Assembly (NCBI GenBank): GCA_947561715.1
Contig: OX387202.1
Location: forward strand, 4,973,001 to 5,037,000
Source: Ascidia mentula
Taxonomy: Eukaryota; Chordata; Ascidiacea; Phlebobranchia; Ascidiidae
Length of the DNA: 64,000 nt
Reading direction: 5' to 3'
Shown: one piece after another, positions 11,199 to 22,430 of the stretch
Layout of the letters: each line of letters opens with the position of its first letter
How positions within the stretch are numbered: the stretch's first letter is position 1
The notes under the pieces: model-generated
Seen by the model: only the letters and a program-made list of their open reading frames with translations
Database searches by the model: none
Told to the model about the DNA's origin: nothing
Position numbers and translations under genes: made by a program

Positions 11199-12871
11199 TT
11201 AACGAAAATATACTTTCTTGGTAAGTTGCGATGTGAAAGAAGGAATTTGTTTCATGCCTTGGAACTTTGGATCAGTTGCATTTACTTCGTAATCACGTGC
11301 TATTTGATGATTAACTCTCGTCAAAATCTACAAAAAAGAAGAATTATCAGACATACAAAGCATTTAATAATTTTTTGTGATTTAAGTACCTCAAGCAAAT
11401 TCAGTTCTCCTCTGTATTTTAGAAATTTCTGGCATAGAGTTTGTATAAAAATCGATCCAGTGCCTTTGTTTCTCCACGCAAAGAAATCTAAAATAAACCC
11501 AGTTTGACTTTCAACAGATCAGGTACAAAAAACTTCATACTTGGTGGCGTGGAGTGAGCCAAAAGAAAATCTGCCTCCACCGGTATTGTATTTGACTTGG
11601 ACTCATCTTCTATGAAATACGAATCAGGCACATCTTCTTCCACATTAGCCCCAACGTCGACCGTTTGTCCTCTGCAAGCCTACAGCAACAAACGAAAGCT
11701 TTACTTACCGTATAAAAGGTATGATGTAAATTTTGCATAACTACAAAATGAGTCAACCAAAATACTTTGCCTGAATAAAGAAGAGTTTCGGTTTTCCAGC
11801 TAAAGAACTGCATTTGTCTGCCGTAAACATGCTCGTCATTTCACTGAGTTTGTACTTCAAATCACGACTTAAGAGAAAATCGTCTTTCTGTCCATGTGTG
11901 AGAATAGCGCAGACAAAGCAGTCGTTTTTTGTGTGATCTTGATTGGCGTCTATTAATACAACTGGTGGTTTCCTGGTTTCCAATTACTATTTACTACTTC
12001 GTAATAATCCTGTGCTGTTCGCCATCATTATTTACTAGTTCGTAATAATTATGTTCTGGTTCGAAATCATTATAAACTGGCTCGCAATCATTATTTACTG
12101 GTATATACTTCTTGCAAGGGTAATATGGTATTTTGTGGTAAAAACCTACAAAATGTAAACTTCGACTTGAGTTCATCCAAGTTGAAATCTTTGTGTACTT
12201 CAACATTACGAAATCCCATTGCAGTTGCCAAATCAGATAACGCTTTTGCATCTTTTTCAGTTCCCTCTCTCAAACTCATCTGATTAAATTCCTAGGAGTT
12301 CATTGAAAACACAGTTGTTTGCAAAATTAAAAGGTATTAACAAACGAAAGTTTTTCATACAAAAAGCTACCTCATGGTTAAAAATGACGAAATACCCTCG
12401 GCTTGCGTGTTGCATGTTATATTCAAATTCACTTTGTAATGGTGCTTCCACGCTTGGTCCTGGTGTTTTGTTCGCAGATTTTTCTGAATTTGTAGCTGCT
12501 AGAGTGCTTGCAGGGGTGAAAAACAAAACAGGAGCACTTGCTGCTTCTGCAGCTGTACATTTAAATTGCACATAAAAATGTTAAAATATTGTTTTGAAAT
12601 CTCGTTTTTGCATTATTATTCCATACCTTGACCATCAGTCACAGATTTGCCAAAAATATTTTTCTGCTCGTTTCCTGTACTTTTCTGTTTATTGCTTGTA
12701 ACTGGTTGTCTTTCAACGCTTCCAGACCTTTTTCGTATGGATATTTCTAGTTGTGAATTTTCCTAGTAGATTGTATACCTTCAGACTTTGATCAAATTTA
12801 AACAGCCAGGGAGCATAACTAACACTTACCGGGAGTTTGGTACATACAGTTACTTCGTGATCCATGTTCAT
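11199..12871 (-). CDS. Executioner caspase (caspase-3/7-like), complete
   Basis: Cysteine protease that cleaves after Asp in apoptosis; cytosolic. Eight exons join in phase into 346 aa: 12830-12871, 12627-12762, 12371-12552, 12167-12279, 11771-11972, 11541-11679, 11390-11487, 11199-11327. The prodomain is short (about 75 aa) with no DED or CARD, as in effector caspases. The large subunit shows YNMQHASRGYFVIF, LREGTEKDA (S1 Arg), DCFVCAILTHG (catalytic His) and QACRG (catalytic Cys). The linker VEEDVPDSYFIEDE offers DxxD-like processing sites and VTDG a prodomain site (inferred). The small subunit shows IPVEADFLLAHSTPP, AWRN (substrate pocket) and FIQTLC, ending KKVYFR. The loop between NHE and LREGT is about seven residues shorter than in human caspase-3. 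The intron before ACRG begins GC, not GT; the others are GT-AG. All catalytic residues are present, so it is probably functional. Confidence 0.92.
11985..12110. repeat. Short degenerate tandem repeat in a caspase intron
   Basis: Four to five imperfect copies of a ~30-base unit around ATTATTTACTRGTTCGTAAT lie in the intron between caspase exons 4 and 5. It has no coding role there. Confidence 0.55.
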
Positions 12872-12899
12872 AGAAAAGGACGCTAAAACTTAACTTCCT

Positions 12900-13795
12900 A
12901 TAACTCTGGTTAAAATAGGCAATTTTCGTGTGAATATAGCTTTGCCTCTGTAAAAAGGTTCAACTCTTTGTAACTCACCTCAGGCATGCACTGTAACTTT
13001 TCCCAAACGCGCATAAAGTAAATGCGGCGTGTTTGTGAAACTCACCTTGCCTTTCTTTGTTCATGAGTGCGCTCCTATAAAGGAAACCGTAAGTAAATAT
13101 ACATTGCGTTTTAATGGCCCTGTGACGCTGTGACGTTCAATAAACGAAAGTTGACGAACTTTCACATCACAATGAAACAACAACTTGTCATTTGTGGTAC
13201 GTTTTAAATTTATTGCTTCGTCTGATGGAATTTGTAAGACTTGGATCCATCAGTGGAACTCAATTCCAAAATTTAGCAACTATATCAAGCTTTACTCAGG
13301 ACATGATCGAGAAATAATTAAAACTCAAAAAGTGTTGTTTTCTTTCTGCACTTGTGCTATGATGTCCAAAGCGTCACAGACCATGTAACTGCGTATTGCT
13401 GACTGTTGGTCAAATTTCTTCTTAGCCTATCTAAAAATACGTAGTTGTTTATACACAATCAACCAATAATAACTGTACTTTAACCTGCTGCGGATTTATA
13501 ACCTACACATACAAAAGTATAATCCTGGTTTTAATGTTTTGCGAATCTTTGTATCTTTGTCTTAACTTTCTTCTTATGAGTAATGGAGATCTACGGTAAA
13601 TGTGATTTAACCAAATTAAACGTGTGTTTTGTGTTGATTGCTCTTTCTATACCGCAAAACTTAATCAAAAAAGCATCAACCTCTTGTTTAAACAAGAACC
13701 GTTTTTTTAGTTTATAGTACTGGTTCTCCTTGTCCTGTTGTCGTTCCAGTTTATCTTAAATGTCAAACAGAACTAACCGTGACCGGGATAACCTG
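12900..13795. other. Upstream region of the caspase gene
   Basis: Contains the presumed caspase promoter (minus strand), but no TATA box or other element stands out. No other gene seen. Confidence 0.35.
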
Positions 13796-13799
13796 AAAA

Positions 13800-13895
13800 C
13801 GATTTTTTACGTAACAGTTTAAATAAAGCGGCAATCACGACACAAGAAAACAGCAATGCACGCCTCGATGCGCAAGCGAACTGTGCGGTTGTCAC
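13800..13895 (-). mobile_element. Gypsy LTR remnant
   Basis: The stretch with AAAGCGGCAATCACGACAC and GCGCAAGCGAACTGTG aligns with the LTR-like sequence at about 34080-34150 next to the second Gypsy element (AAGGCGGCAATCGCGATAT, ACAGGCGAACACT). It looks like a decayed solo LTR piece. Confidence 0.5.
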
Positions 13896-14041
13896 TATGT
13901 CATCATGATTTTGACTGATGAAATTTACTAACCACGTTTACATAGCGATACAACAGTTACCATCTTTCCTGTCGAAACACTGTACATGGAAACTGTGTGT
14001 ACACTAACTGTCTACAGCTCACTTGTCTTTGTATATTATTA

Positions 14042-14244
14042 CAGAATCCTTTTCAGTAGACCGCACTCCAACCCCAATGGAAAATTTTCCTTTAGAAACG
14101 AAAGAAACATTTGAAAGCATTCTGTATGTTAATTACTTTAAAACTGAGAATAAATGTGATAGTTACTGCAGCAAACAAAAACAGTTGACGGAAGATCAGA
14201 CATTAAGACGACTTAAGTCATTTGCCTTTATCTCGAACCGATGA
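14042..14244 (+). CDS. Candidate terminal exon, family unknown
   Basis: After a TATTATTACAG acceptor a frame runs 66 codons to a stop: SFSVDRTPTPMENFPLETKE, then YFKTENKCDSYCSKQKQLTE and LRRLKSFAFISNR. It is hydrophilic with a CDSYC pair and could be the cytoplasmic or C-terminal end of a plus-strand gene. No upstream exon or family was recognised. A second frame (14222-14479) overlaps its end but is not bounded by splice sites. Confidence 0.3.
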
Positions 14245-14581
14245 ATCCTGTCTTAAACCGGCATGTCAAGAGAGTGACGAATCCCTGAAATTTCACGAAC
14301 GTTTCGTCACCCGTTATTACATCACACAAAGTTCTAAACCAATCAGGTTGACAGAAGTTTGTGGGCGTGTCAAAAGAAAATATCCATTTTCTCATCTGAC
14401 ATATTTTTGTGTTGAGCACAAGTTACCACAGCTGTTTGTTAGTTTAGCAGGAGACTTATCAAAGGAATGTTGGCATTAAGTAAATATCTCGATTACCAGG
14501 ATATAAAATTTCTGCGTATTTGTTTTGCTTTTAGCTGCTCGTGCATTATTTTTCGTATTTCGTAGTTAAATTTTGGTGAAC

Positions 14582-15393
14582 ATGTCGATGAACCACATTC
14601 TCCTTGAGGTTTTGTTGTGTTTTATTTCACAAGTTGCTTCGAACATCGGATTTCTTTGCAAAGCAGTGGAACCAAAGCTCATATTTACTGGATTAGGATA
14701 CGTTGATGGTGTATGCAAGCCAAGTCAGTTTTGGCACGACGAAAAATGTCACCGATGTCCCGCCGGTTTAACCAATTGCTGTCCAAACACATTAAATACA
14801 TGTTATTGGGATGTTGGGTAAGTAAGGAATGTTTAGTAATTTGCTACTTTAATGTGTCACAAGGTATCAGCTTAAACGTGCATAACTTATTGGGTATAAG
14901 AGGATATAAGGCATGCCCTTTCGGTTGTGCATTCTGAAGTAGTCACTATCTATAACAATCAGGAACATGCTTCAAGGCTAACTTCTAAACAGACGTTCTA
15001 CAGATTTGTAAATTATTTAATTACGTTTCTTTGATGTGTATATTTAATAGTTACAAGATAAATTTAGATAATTTATGTTAGCCTGCCTTAAGCTACGTGT
15101 TTGTTTAACGCTGTAGGTTGTTACATAGATCAATATTTGCCTTCCTATTTAACTGCTCAACAACCCTTTGTCGTCACAGCCAATGTTCGTCCACATACAA
15201 CTTTGAGAATCAATTTTCTGCGTCAACCGTTGGTGCTGCAGGTGATGAACAGGAAGAAGGTGCATTCAGCTCCACTTTGCAACATACCGCAACAAGGACA
15301 GCAATTCATTCCGATTCTGGAAACAACGTTGAAAACCAAACCGAAGTAGGGAACCAAGCCAAACCTTTTATAACTTTGACGACTGACGGAAAG
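14582..15393 (+). CDS. Secreted or membrane Cys-rich protein, N-terminal two exons
   Basis: Exon 14582-14817 starts at ATG with a signal peptide (MSMNHILLEVLLCFISQVAS) followed by a Cys-rich segment (CKPSQFWHDEKCHRCPAGL, CCPNTLNTCYW). A GTAAGT donor joins in phase to exon 15117-15393, which adds LFNCSTTLCRHSQC and then a long Ser/Thr/Glu/Asn-rich stretch ending TTDGK at a GTAATA donor. The C-x-x-x-x-W...CxxCPAG pattern recalls the start of a TNF-receptor-type Cys-rich repeat, and the low-complexity segment would be a stalk before a TM helix. That assignment is tentative. Later exons were not found; a PLE fragment sits in what would be the next intron, so the gene may be broken. Confidence 0.5.
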
Positions 15394-15424
15394 GTAATAC
15401 ATTATAACATGGCTACACTTTGGT

Positions 15425-15985
15425 AATGCAAGGCTCTTCTGGCAATAAAGAAAAACTAGTTCGGACGACGTTTCGGTCCTTATTAAACAGACCTTCATCA
15501 GGACAAATGAAGTACAGCGCATAACACGGCGATAAATAGCCAGGAGTGAAAAAACTAAAAGAGCGCGAAAAAACGTGGAGGCGGCATAAAGAATTGACAA
15601 CGCGCACCAACAAGGAACGATACCGGGGTCTAACGCACAGCGCCCTGAGATGCTGACATGAGGTTTAATCAGGGGGCGTGTCGCGCAGACCGTTTATCAA
15701 ATTACGATAAACAGAAGGAAAAAATGTCTCCCTCTTATCATTCAGGGCGGATTCATGTGAATTTATATACAAAAACTCGATAAACAATCTCTTATATCTG
15801 TCATTCTCCCTGTCCATAATTATTGTATCTTTGAAATTAACTGCGTGTCCTGTTTCTGCCACATGTTGGGACAGAGCCGTCCATGCAACCTTCTTGGGTT
15901 TTCCGACATCCCGTTGATGCTCCTTTAACCGTGTTCGTAAGGCGCGTCCAGTCTCACCAATGTACACCTTCTCACTCTCTCGTGG
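15425..15985 (-). mobile_element. PLE 3' fragment: GIY-YIG endonuclease end plus hammerhead-like 3' end
   Basis: Minus-strand frame 15665-15967 reads VYIGETGRALRTRLKEHQRD, then ALSQHVAETGHAVNFKDT and ends with a stop. This is the GIY-YIG endonuclease region of a PLE (YIG, the Arg helix RLKEH, the H..ETGH segment). About 150 bases downstream is CCTGATGAAGGTCTG...GGACCGAAACGTC and the GCCAGAAGAGCCTT tail. The reverse transcriptase is missing, so this is a 5'-truncated copy. Confidence 0.72.
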
Positions 15986-15999
15986 TACTTTTGTTTTAC

Positions 16000-17440
16000 G
16001 TTAGGCTTGTTACTTTGATTAACCATTGTGTCTGGATCTACTTGTGTTTTGTTTGTAACTAAAATATTGTATTTACCTGTCTGTTAATCTTGTTGTTCAT
16101 TCTGGGATTCTTTAAAATAAAACTCGCTAATTTTGTGCTGATTATACTTTCGTGTCACAAAAAAAACTCGGAGCAAAAAAGAAAGAATCTTAAACAAAAA
16201 TGACATTTGCATTTGGAATTCGTCCGGCTACTTGCTACAGATTCTCAGGTTATGCACACAACAGCCAAGCACCACAACTGAACGACGCGCAATTTGTTTA
16301 TAGTTAAGCCATGAGAAAATATAATTCACGGGTTTATAAATCGTCAAGACAAAACAATATATCCCTTGTAACTGCTATGAAAATCGTGCTTTTTGTAGTA
16401 TTTTTAATAAACTAGGATATAAATACTGACAAAATTTTGAAGATATTATATTGTACACGATCATAGAAGCAAACAAAGATAAACTAACTTGATAATTTAA
16501 AGACGCTGATCATACAAAGTGGGTGTAGGGAGCATAGCAATTTCGCAGTGCCTAAAACGAAAATTTATTCGAAAAAGTTCGTCTATGTGTTAACCCCAAG
16601 GTGGCAACCTTGAGCAAATATGATCCGAGTATCATCTTTTTTTATTGTTCACTGGGTTTCCTTGTGTCAAAATATTTTGCCTCAGATACAAGTTTGATTT
16701 TTTATGTCAAAAATTGTTTAATTCCAAGTTGTTCATCTAGCAATCGTGTTATTTTCAATACAAACAAAATAGCCAATAGTTGAACACTTCATGCTACAGA
16801 CGTTTCGATTGTTATACTACAACCGTAAACTATCCACAACATGAGCAATACAATGATTTAGATATGGACATATTTTATCAAATAACATCAGCATTTTTGC
16901 AGAAGGCACAAGCACTTACGTCAAGAACATTTCTTTGTTTTATACTTTTTTCGCCTTCTTGTCTTAAATCACACGGTCCTTCAATTTTTTATAGATACAG
17001 AAACAAAGACGTCGCCAGTCAATAGTCATGTGTAGGCCTATATGGAAATAAAATAAATCAACTGATTTAATTGACTGATCGTTATGGACACCTACTTTTG
17101 GCATCTTCTGGTGGGAAAAGGTTTTGTCACAAATGGTTATGCACTGAAAAAGAAATGACATTCTAAGAGGATGTTTAATTTTCTATTCATTTCATAAACT
17201 CATCCTACCAGCAAATACTGTTGACTCAAGACTATGGCGTCACTGTGTATACGGAAACACTTTCACTTTGATTGTTTGCTCAGTCGTGTTAAAACCGTTG
17301 ACGAAAAACTGATTGCGTGAACATTGGGTGCGCATACAATGTATTATTTAAAGATTTTGAGCATTGCTCTATGTTAACCCAATACCGGTTCATATTACTA
17401 CACTTGATCCAGTGACTAGATAGGAAAGATTACTTACGCA
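16000..17440. other. Non-coding interval
   Basis: No recognised gene. A frame at 16780-17025 (YPQHEQYNDLDMDIFYQITS) looks mildly protein-like but has no bounded splice sites. Confidence 0.35.
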
Positions 17441-17472
17441 TGTTTCTCATCCTGAGTGGTGCAGTATCTTAA

Positions 17473-17646
17473 ATGATTTGTTTGGGTACTTTTCAAGATT
17501 GGACACATGAGTCATGTTGGACACTTATGTTTTTATTCCACATTGGCACAAGTTGTTTGGGTACTTTTCAAGATTGGTCACATGAGTCAAGTGTTAATTA
17601 CACATGTAGTAGTGAAATCTCACAAAGCATTGGTCCAGAATTAAAA
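17473..17646 (+). repeat. Two-copy tandem repeat with open frame
   Basis: The ~36-base string TTGTTTGGGTACTTTTCAAG + ATTGG(A/T)CACATGAGTCA occurs twice about 70 bases apart in the same frame, encoding CLGTFQDWTHES and CLGTFQDWSHESSVNYTCS. The second is followed by an open frame to KG|GTGAAA. It could be a duplicated lectin-like exon remnant, but the match to the CTLD end (EWEHSSVNCT in the first gene) is weak. Confidence 0.35.
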
Positions 17647-17936
17647 GGTGAAATTGTGTGATTTGAAATTTAAAACTAGTTTATGAAATATCGCTATAAT
17701 TGGTACATTTTTAGGAATTAGTTCATGATTGCTGAAATTAGAAAAAAATATACTTTTTATGATATTTGTGTATGAATTTAGCGTTGTTTGAATCCAATAT
17801 TATAACGTGTAACCGCAGTAATATATTCTGGATCATGTTGTTATGCTTTCCAGTTATTTCACTATGTGCAGTTTTCCAAAAACCCACAGATAAATTTTAA
17901 TACGAGCAGTGTTAAGAATTTCTTACGTGTGGAGTG

Positions 17937-18054
17937 GTTGAATAGTTAAGCCCATTAGAACTTATTTCAACGAACTGTCCTTCTGGAACAAACATTTCAC
18001 TGTAACGGGCGTTTCGTCTGCCATTCGGCGAGACTTCTACACGATAACAATAAT
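17937..18054 (-). CDS. Orphan extracellular-domain exon (FN3-like)
   Basis: Bounded by a CAAG acceptor and a GTAAGA donor on the minus strand, the open frame reads YCYRVEVSPNGRRNARYSEM, then FVPEGQFVEISSNGLNYSTT. The alternating Y-x-Y-x-V strand and the RYSE turn resemble the last strands of an FN3 domain. No neighbouring exons were identified, so it is either part of a larger minus-strand receptor or a relic. Its similarity in type to the FN3 exon of the first gene suggests a related receptor. Confidence 0.4.
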
Positions 18055-18689
18055 CTTGACGTAACAAAATTTACAATGCTTTTTTACAATTTACAAAACC
18101 GTAGCAATTAATAATATTTAGTTCAACACTTATAAATTTAGAGAATGTAACCACCTTATGTTGAAACAAACAAGTTGTAGTCGTTTATATTAATTGCTCA
18201 ATATAACCAACAAGTCTTGCTCGCTTGAGATAACGTCACTGTGACAACAAAATCACTTTCACTTTAACCCTTTGCTGAAAACGCTTGTCAACATTCTCAA
18301 GGTTTTCTACAACAAGATGTTTGAAAATAAAAATATAAATATAGTAATGAAGATTCTGTTCCCGTAACTGAAAATACTACTCCAAAAACAACTTCTTTTT
18401 TTCCAGAAACGAAATTGTCTTCCAGAGATATTTTTATCTTCTGGAAAGGATTTATATAAAAATATCAAATTTTAATGAAATATGAACGTATGTTAATGAG
18501 CAAAACTACGTTTTATTTGTCCCTTCATCGACATCCAGTGTTTGCTTGATCGATTTCCGGAACACTACTTTTGTTCCGATAATACCCAAATCCTGATTTG
18601 GGGAACATAATTCAAAGACAAAAATGTGTTCCAATAAAATAAGAATGTTCCCGGAACGGTTTTGTAACGAAATTTCAAAACAAAGGCAA

Positions 18690-19330
18690 ATAATATTGCT
18701 GAATACTGCCCTTCTGGCAAACTTTATTTTATTTACGTTTCTCAACGTTTCGGCTGTTATGTAACAGCCTTCATCAGGAGGTAAGAATGTAAGTTTAACA
18801 AAGTGGACACATTTGCGGCACATAAACAAAGAAAAAACGCTACAAAAGTAAGAAGAAGTGAAAAAACGATAAGAAAGAGCGAACACACATGCACTGTATA
18901 CTATCATTAACTACACGGGTTATCATGGTTTTTGGAGTGCGCGATGTCTATCGGGATAATTTTCTAGCAGGTGTCGGTGCACCGGCGGAAACGGAGTTCG
19001 CTTTTTGTCATTCAGTGATGACGCATGCGTATTATTGTTCAATGACTCTAGAAACATCCTTCATACCTATCGAACTCGCGTTCCAAATTGATCGTTCTTG
19101 TGAAGTCCACCGCATGTCCTGTTTCGGCCGCATGTTGAGAAAGAGCTGTTTTATCTTCATGTTTTTTTACGTCACTTTGGTGCTCTTTTAACCTTGTTTT
19201 TAGCGCACGGCCAGCTTCCCCAATGTATACGCCGCTGCAACCACCGCGCGTATACATTAAAATTTTTTTTGTATATGTGCCTCAAATGTGTCCACTTTGT
19301 TAATCTTACATTCTTACCTCCTGTTGGCTG
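18690..19330 (-). mobile_element. PLE 3' fragment with GIY-YIG endonuclease and hammerhead-like 3' end
   Basis: Minus-strand frame 19048-19257 reads GVYIGEAGRALKTRLKEHQS and ALSQHAAETGHAVDFTRTI, a PLE GIY-YIG domain. Further along the minus strand (18740-18790) is CCTGATGAAGGCTGTTACAT-AACAGCCGAAACGTTGAG, whose GGCTGTT/AACAGCC stem is perfect, then TTTGCCAGAAGGGCAG. Reverse transcriptase is missing. Confidence 0.7.
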
Positions 19331-19359
19331 TTGCATAAAAGTGGTTCCTTTGCCAATGA

Positions 19360-22300
19360 TACGTTCACGTAAGCTTGGCGCTACATTGGTGTTGCTCCTA
19401 GCTGACGAACGACATCTCACAAGTTAGGCAACTGTTGCTGAGTTTGAGACTTAAGTTGCGTTTTCACAAAGCACCCAGAACTAGTATAGAGGAGCCTTAC
19501 CTCAGTTGAGCTGAGAATGCTTACAAATATTACACTTGAGTACGATCCGCTTAAACATCAGTAATTTGTTGTGCTGCAGCGAGTGCCAAATACTGACAAT
19601 TCATTGGAATTCGCACGGCATTATTGGAATATCTTGAAAGAGTATCGGTAACTTGATTGCGTTTACCTACGATGTCGCACATTCGTGATAAATTCAAAGA
19701 TTGCGCTCAAATGTATTTGCTGATATATTGGCCAATGTGCGGAAATCTTCGCAAACGCAACAGTTAAAAGCTTGTGACAGGCTTATGATAGTATATGCGG
19801 TAACGACAAAAAACATCTGGAAATGGCCATCTGTTAAATGAAATGCAAGTTCCTTGCCGAAGGCACCGTACTTTACATAAGTCTAGAGAAGCTATTTACC
19901 ACAAAATGCCAACGGTCGCCTCACGCCATTATTAAATTGCTGTAGCAATGCGTCAAGAGCATTTTGCGAGACTTCAGATACCATGGTTGTATGTGCATTG
20001 GGTAATGGGTGATGTAGTCCCTAATAGGCGTTTTTTTGTCAATCTCACATCGGTGCTCTTGTGGCGGGTTTATGAGGACATCGATTAAACAAACCGCTGT
20101 TGACTGATCAAGAGAAGTTCCCACTTAAAATTATTTTGTCGAGTCACTTGAAATGTTCCGAAGAGAGAATTGGGCCTCTACTTGCTGGAACCTCATCCTC
20201 AGCTATGTCGTCTATAAAGTAGGCAGCTTAACTGCCACTGCATTCTGCGACTACTGGCTGTGGCCCAACGTACAAATGTTTTTTTTTGCGTTTTCACTAA
20301 ACCACCAAGACCTATTGTGGAGGAGCCGTACACCTGCTGAGCTGAATGCTTGAAGTCATCTTTAGTGGCATTCCGAATATCAAGCAATACCCAAGGTATA
20401 TCGTCAACGCAGTTGGGTCCTGTTACCCTTGTCACGAAGGCACAATGCACGATTTCCAGCGCCGTTGATAAAGTTTTTTGTTAAAATTGGTAAAGTTTTG
20501 CCCTTTGAAGCCTTATATGTTTAATAAATATTGATGCTGACGCGTGGACAACCTTTTAAAGCGATTGTCTTTTCTTAACTGATGTTACAAGAAGAGTTTG
20601 GTTAAACGCCAACTTCTTTCTGCTTTTTGTTTGAATAAGAATAAGAAAGCAAACAGTCATTCAAATCCAAAAAAGTTGGATTAATGTCGTTGTGGAAGCT
20701 TTAGCCACGGACTGGTAAAAACTTAGTTACCCAACTGTTGGTTTGTTTTACAAAATTAAAGCTTCGGTAATCGTCTGCTTTAAATACCTTGTGAACCGGG
20801 CAACATTAATTGCAGTATCAATTATAGGCAAAGTGTAAACAATTAAGGGAGATTTAACTTGTAAATCATAATCTTGCAAACTTTCCTAAGATTACTTACT
20901 ACTATGGACGCCATAATTTGTGCTTGTCATAAAAAAGCGCCATATACCTACTCGTAAAGAAGAATATTACTTGTATGTACAAGAGTTGGTCGTCCAAGAG
21001 GGCAAGAAAGGCAAAAGAGCCAAGGAAATCTCTGGCAAAGGGCGAGACCTATAGGGCTGTACAATATTACTGTGGAGATTGTAATACTGCCGTAGGGATA
21101 TTTTAGGCGTTATAAAACGACTAGTTTAACAGCGAGGGTGACAGAAAAGATCAATTGAATTTTAGTGCTTCGGAGAAACTGTTCATACAACGTCATTTTA
21201 TTGATGTATTTGACCTAATAAAATTATATGGATCAGAAGAAAGTGAAAGTGTTTTACAGATTGGAGATAATAAAATGTATAAACTGCTCTGTTGCTCCTG
21301 GATTACTTCAAAAGTTGGTCAAGGTCGAACTAAGTGATTCCTAACGCACGGCCAATCTAATAAACACGAAAGAAGGTTTTAAATCACAAGTGCGATGTGG
21401 AGGTCGAATCAACACACATTTTTTTGATCTAACAAATAAATTTTACCACAAGAGCAGACAAAAAATGGTTAAATGTTTTCGCAACTAAAGCTAGCTATTT
21501 GCAGTTGCAAAATTATTTGATTTTGGTTTCACGAGTGTTGAATGATTTGTTACCACGTAATAAACTAGTCATCATAAGAAGCTTTCAGGGGAACTATTTT
21601 GAACATACGCCAATATTTACAAAGCAGTTAAACGCCAAGTTCCTTGTACTGTCCGATAAAGTGAATGTAGTTGACGGCAATAAAACCAATCGCTTTTTCA
21701 CCTTCGCTGTGTTGGTTGTGACTGTACAGTTTAGTAGGGATGCGTTCAATTCTTGATTAAAACTGTTTTGTGTTGTCAGTTCGACAGTGAATCTGGGATT
21801 GAAGATAGAGGTCTTAACGGTTGTGCATTGAATGTATTTCAGATAGTAAGCAGTCGTAATATAAGAGTATAATTTGTATGCCTAAATTAAACATTATAAT
21901 TACAGTAATATTTTGATAGCGAAAACGGTGTTTGCGACTGTGCCTTTAATGTAGTTTAGGGCATTGCGATGGCAAACTATTACGTCAATGAAGACGCCAG
22001 CTTATATGAAAGTGTTGACGTTGCGAGGGATCGCAGACCAAAACCTCCAGGAAGAAAACCAGGCAACAGTGCACAAAATGTGAGGAACTTTTCTGGATAC
22101 CAAGACAGTGGAAATATAAGTTCCTCAAACGACACTACGGAGAGTAACCTGTACTTGCAAAGCAGTCCACAAACAACTGGGGGTGAGGAAGATAAATGGT
22201 TTCCAAAAAATCCGGAAGTTGGGCGAAAAAACTTGTCACCTTCACAAATAAATGCTGTTATCGAAAATGACTACACAGGAACAACAATCAATTTTCCCGT

Positions 22301-22430
22301 GACTGGCCAGGCAAATAATGCGACAAGGAGAGGTACGTACCGTCCGCAATGGCGTAAAATCTTAGAAAATGAAACGTTTTCCTAAGCTTCCGTGACATTG
22401 ACTTTTCTAACACCATAATTCAACTACAGC
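19360..22430 (+). repeat. Left copy of the highly conserved part of a ~7.2-kb tandem duplication
   Basis: This segment matches 26630-29635 almost base for base (for example 21155-21337 against 28357-28539), with an offset of about 7.20-7.27 kb. It contains a PLE-edge sequence, a Gypsy integrase scrap, unique upstream DNA and the first exon of the intelectin-like gene. Similarity falls sharply inside intron 1. Confidence 0.85.
20199..20450 (-). pseudogene. Gypsy integrase scrap (left copy)
   Basis: Minus-strand frame with TGPNCVDDIPWVLLDIRNAT and KHSAQQVYGSSTIGLGGLV, matching the integrase region WVDKLPWILLVIRTA...LVYG of the Gypsy elements at 5.9 and 34.3 kb. A short relic carried in the duplicated segment. 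Confidence 0.65.

Noticed and set aside
21155..21337. 60-codon frame conserved at 28357-28539
   Set aside because: Conserved only because the whole non-coding segment was duplicated; there is no domain, and the surrounding DNA is equally identical.
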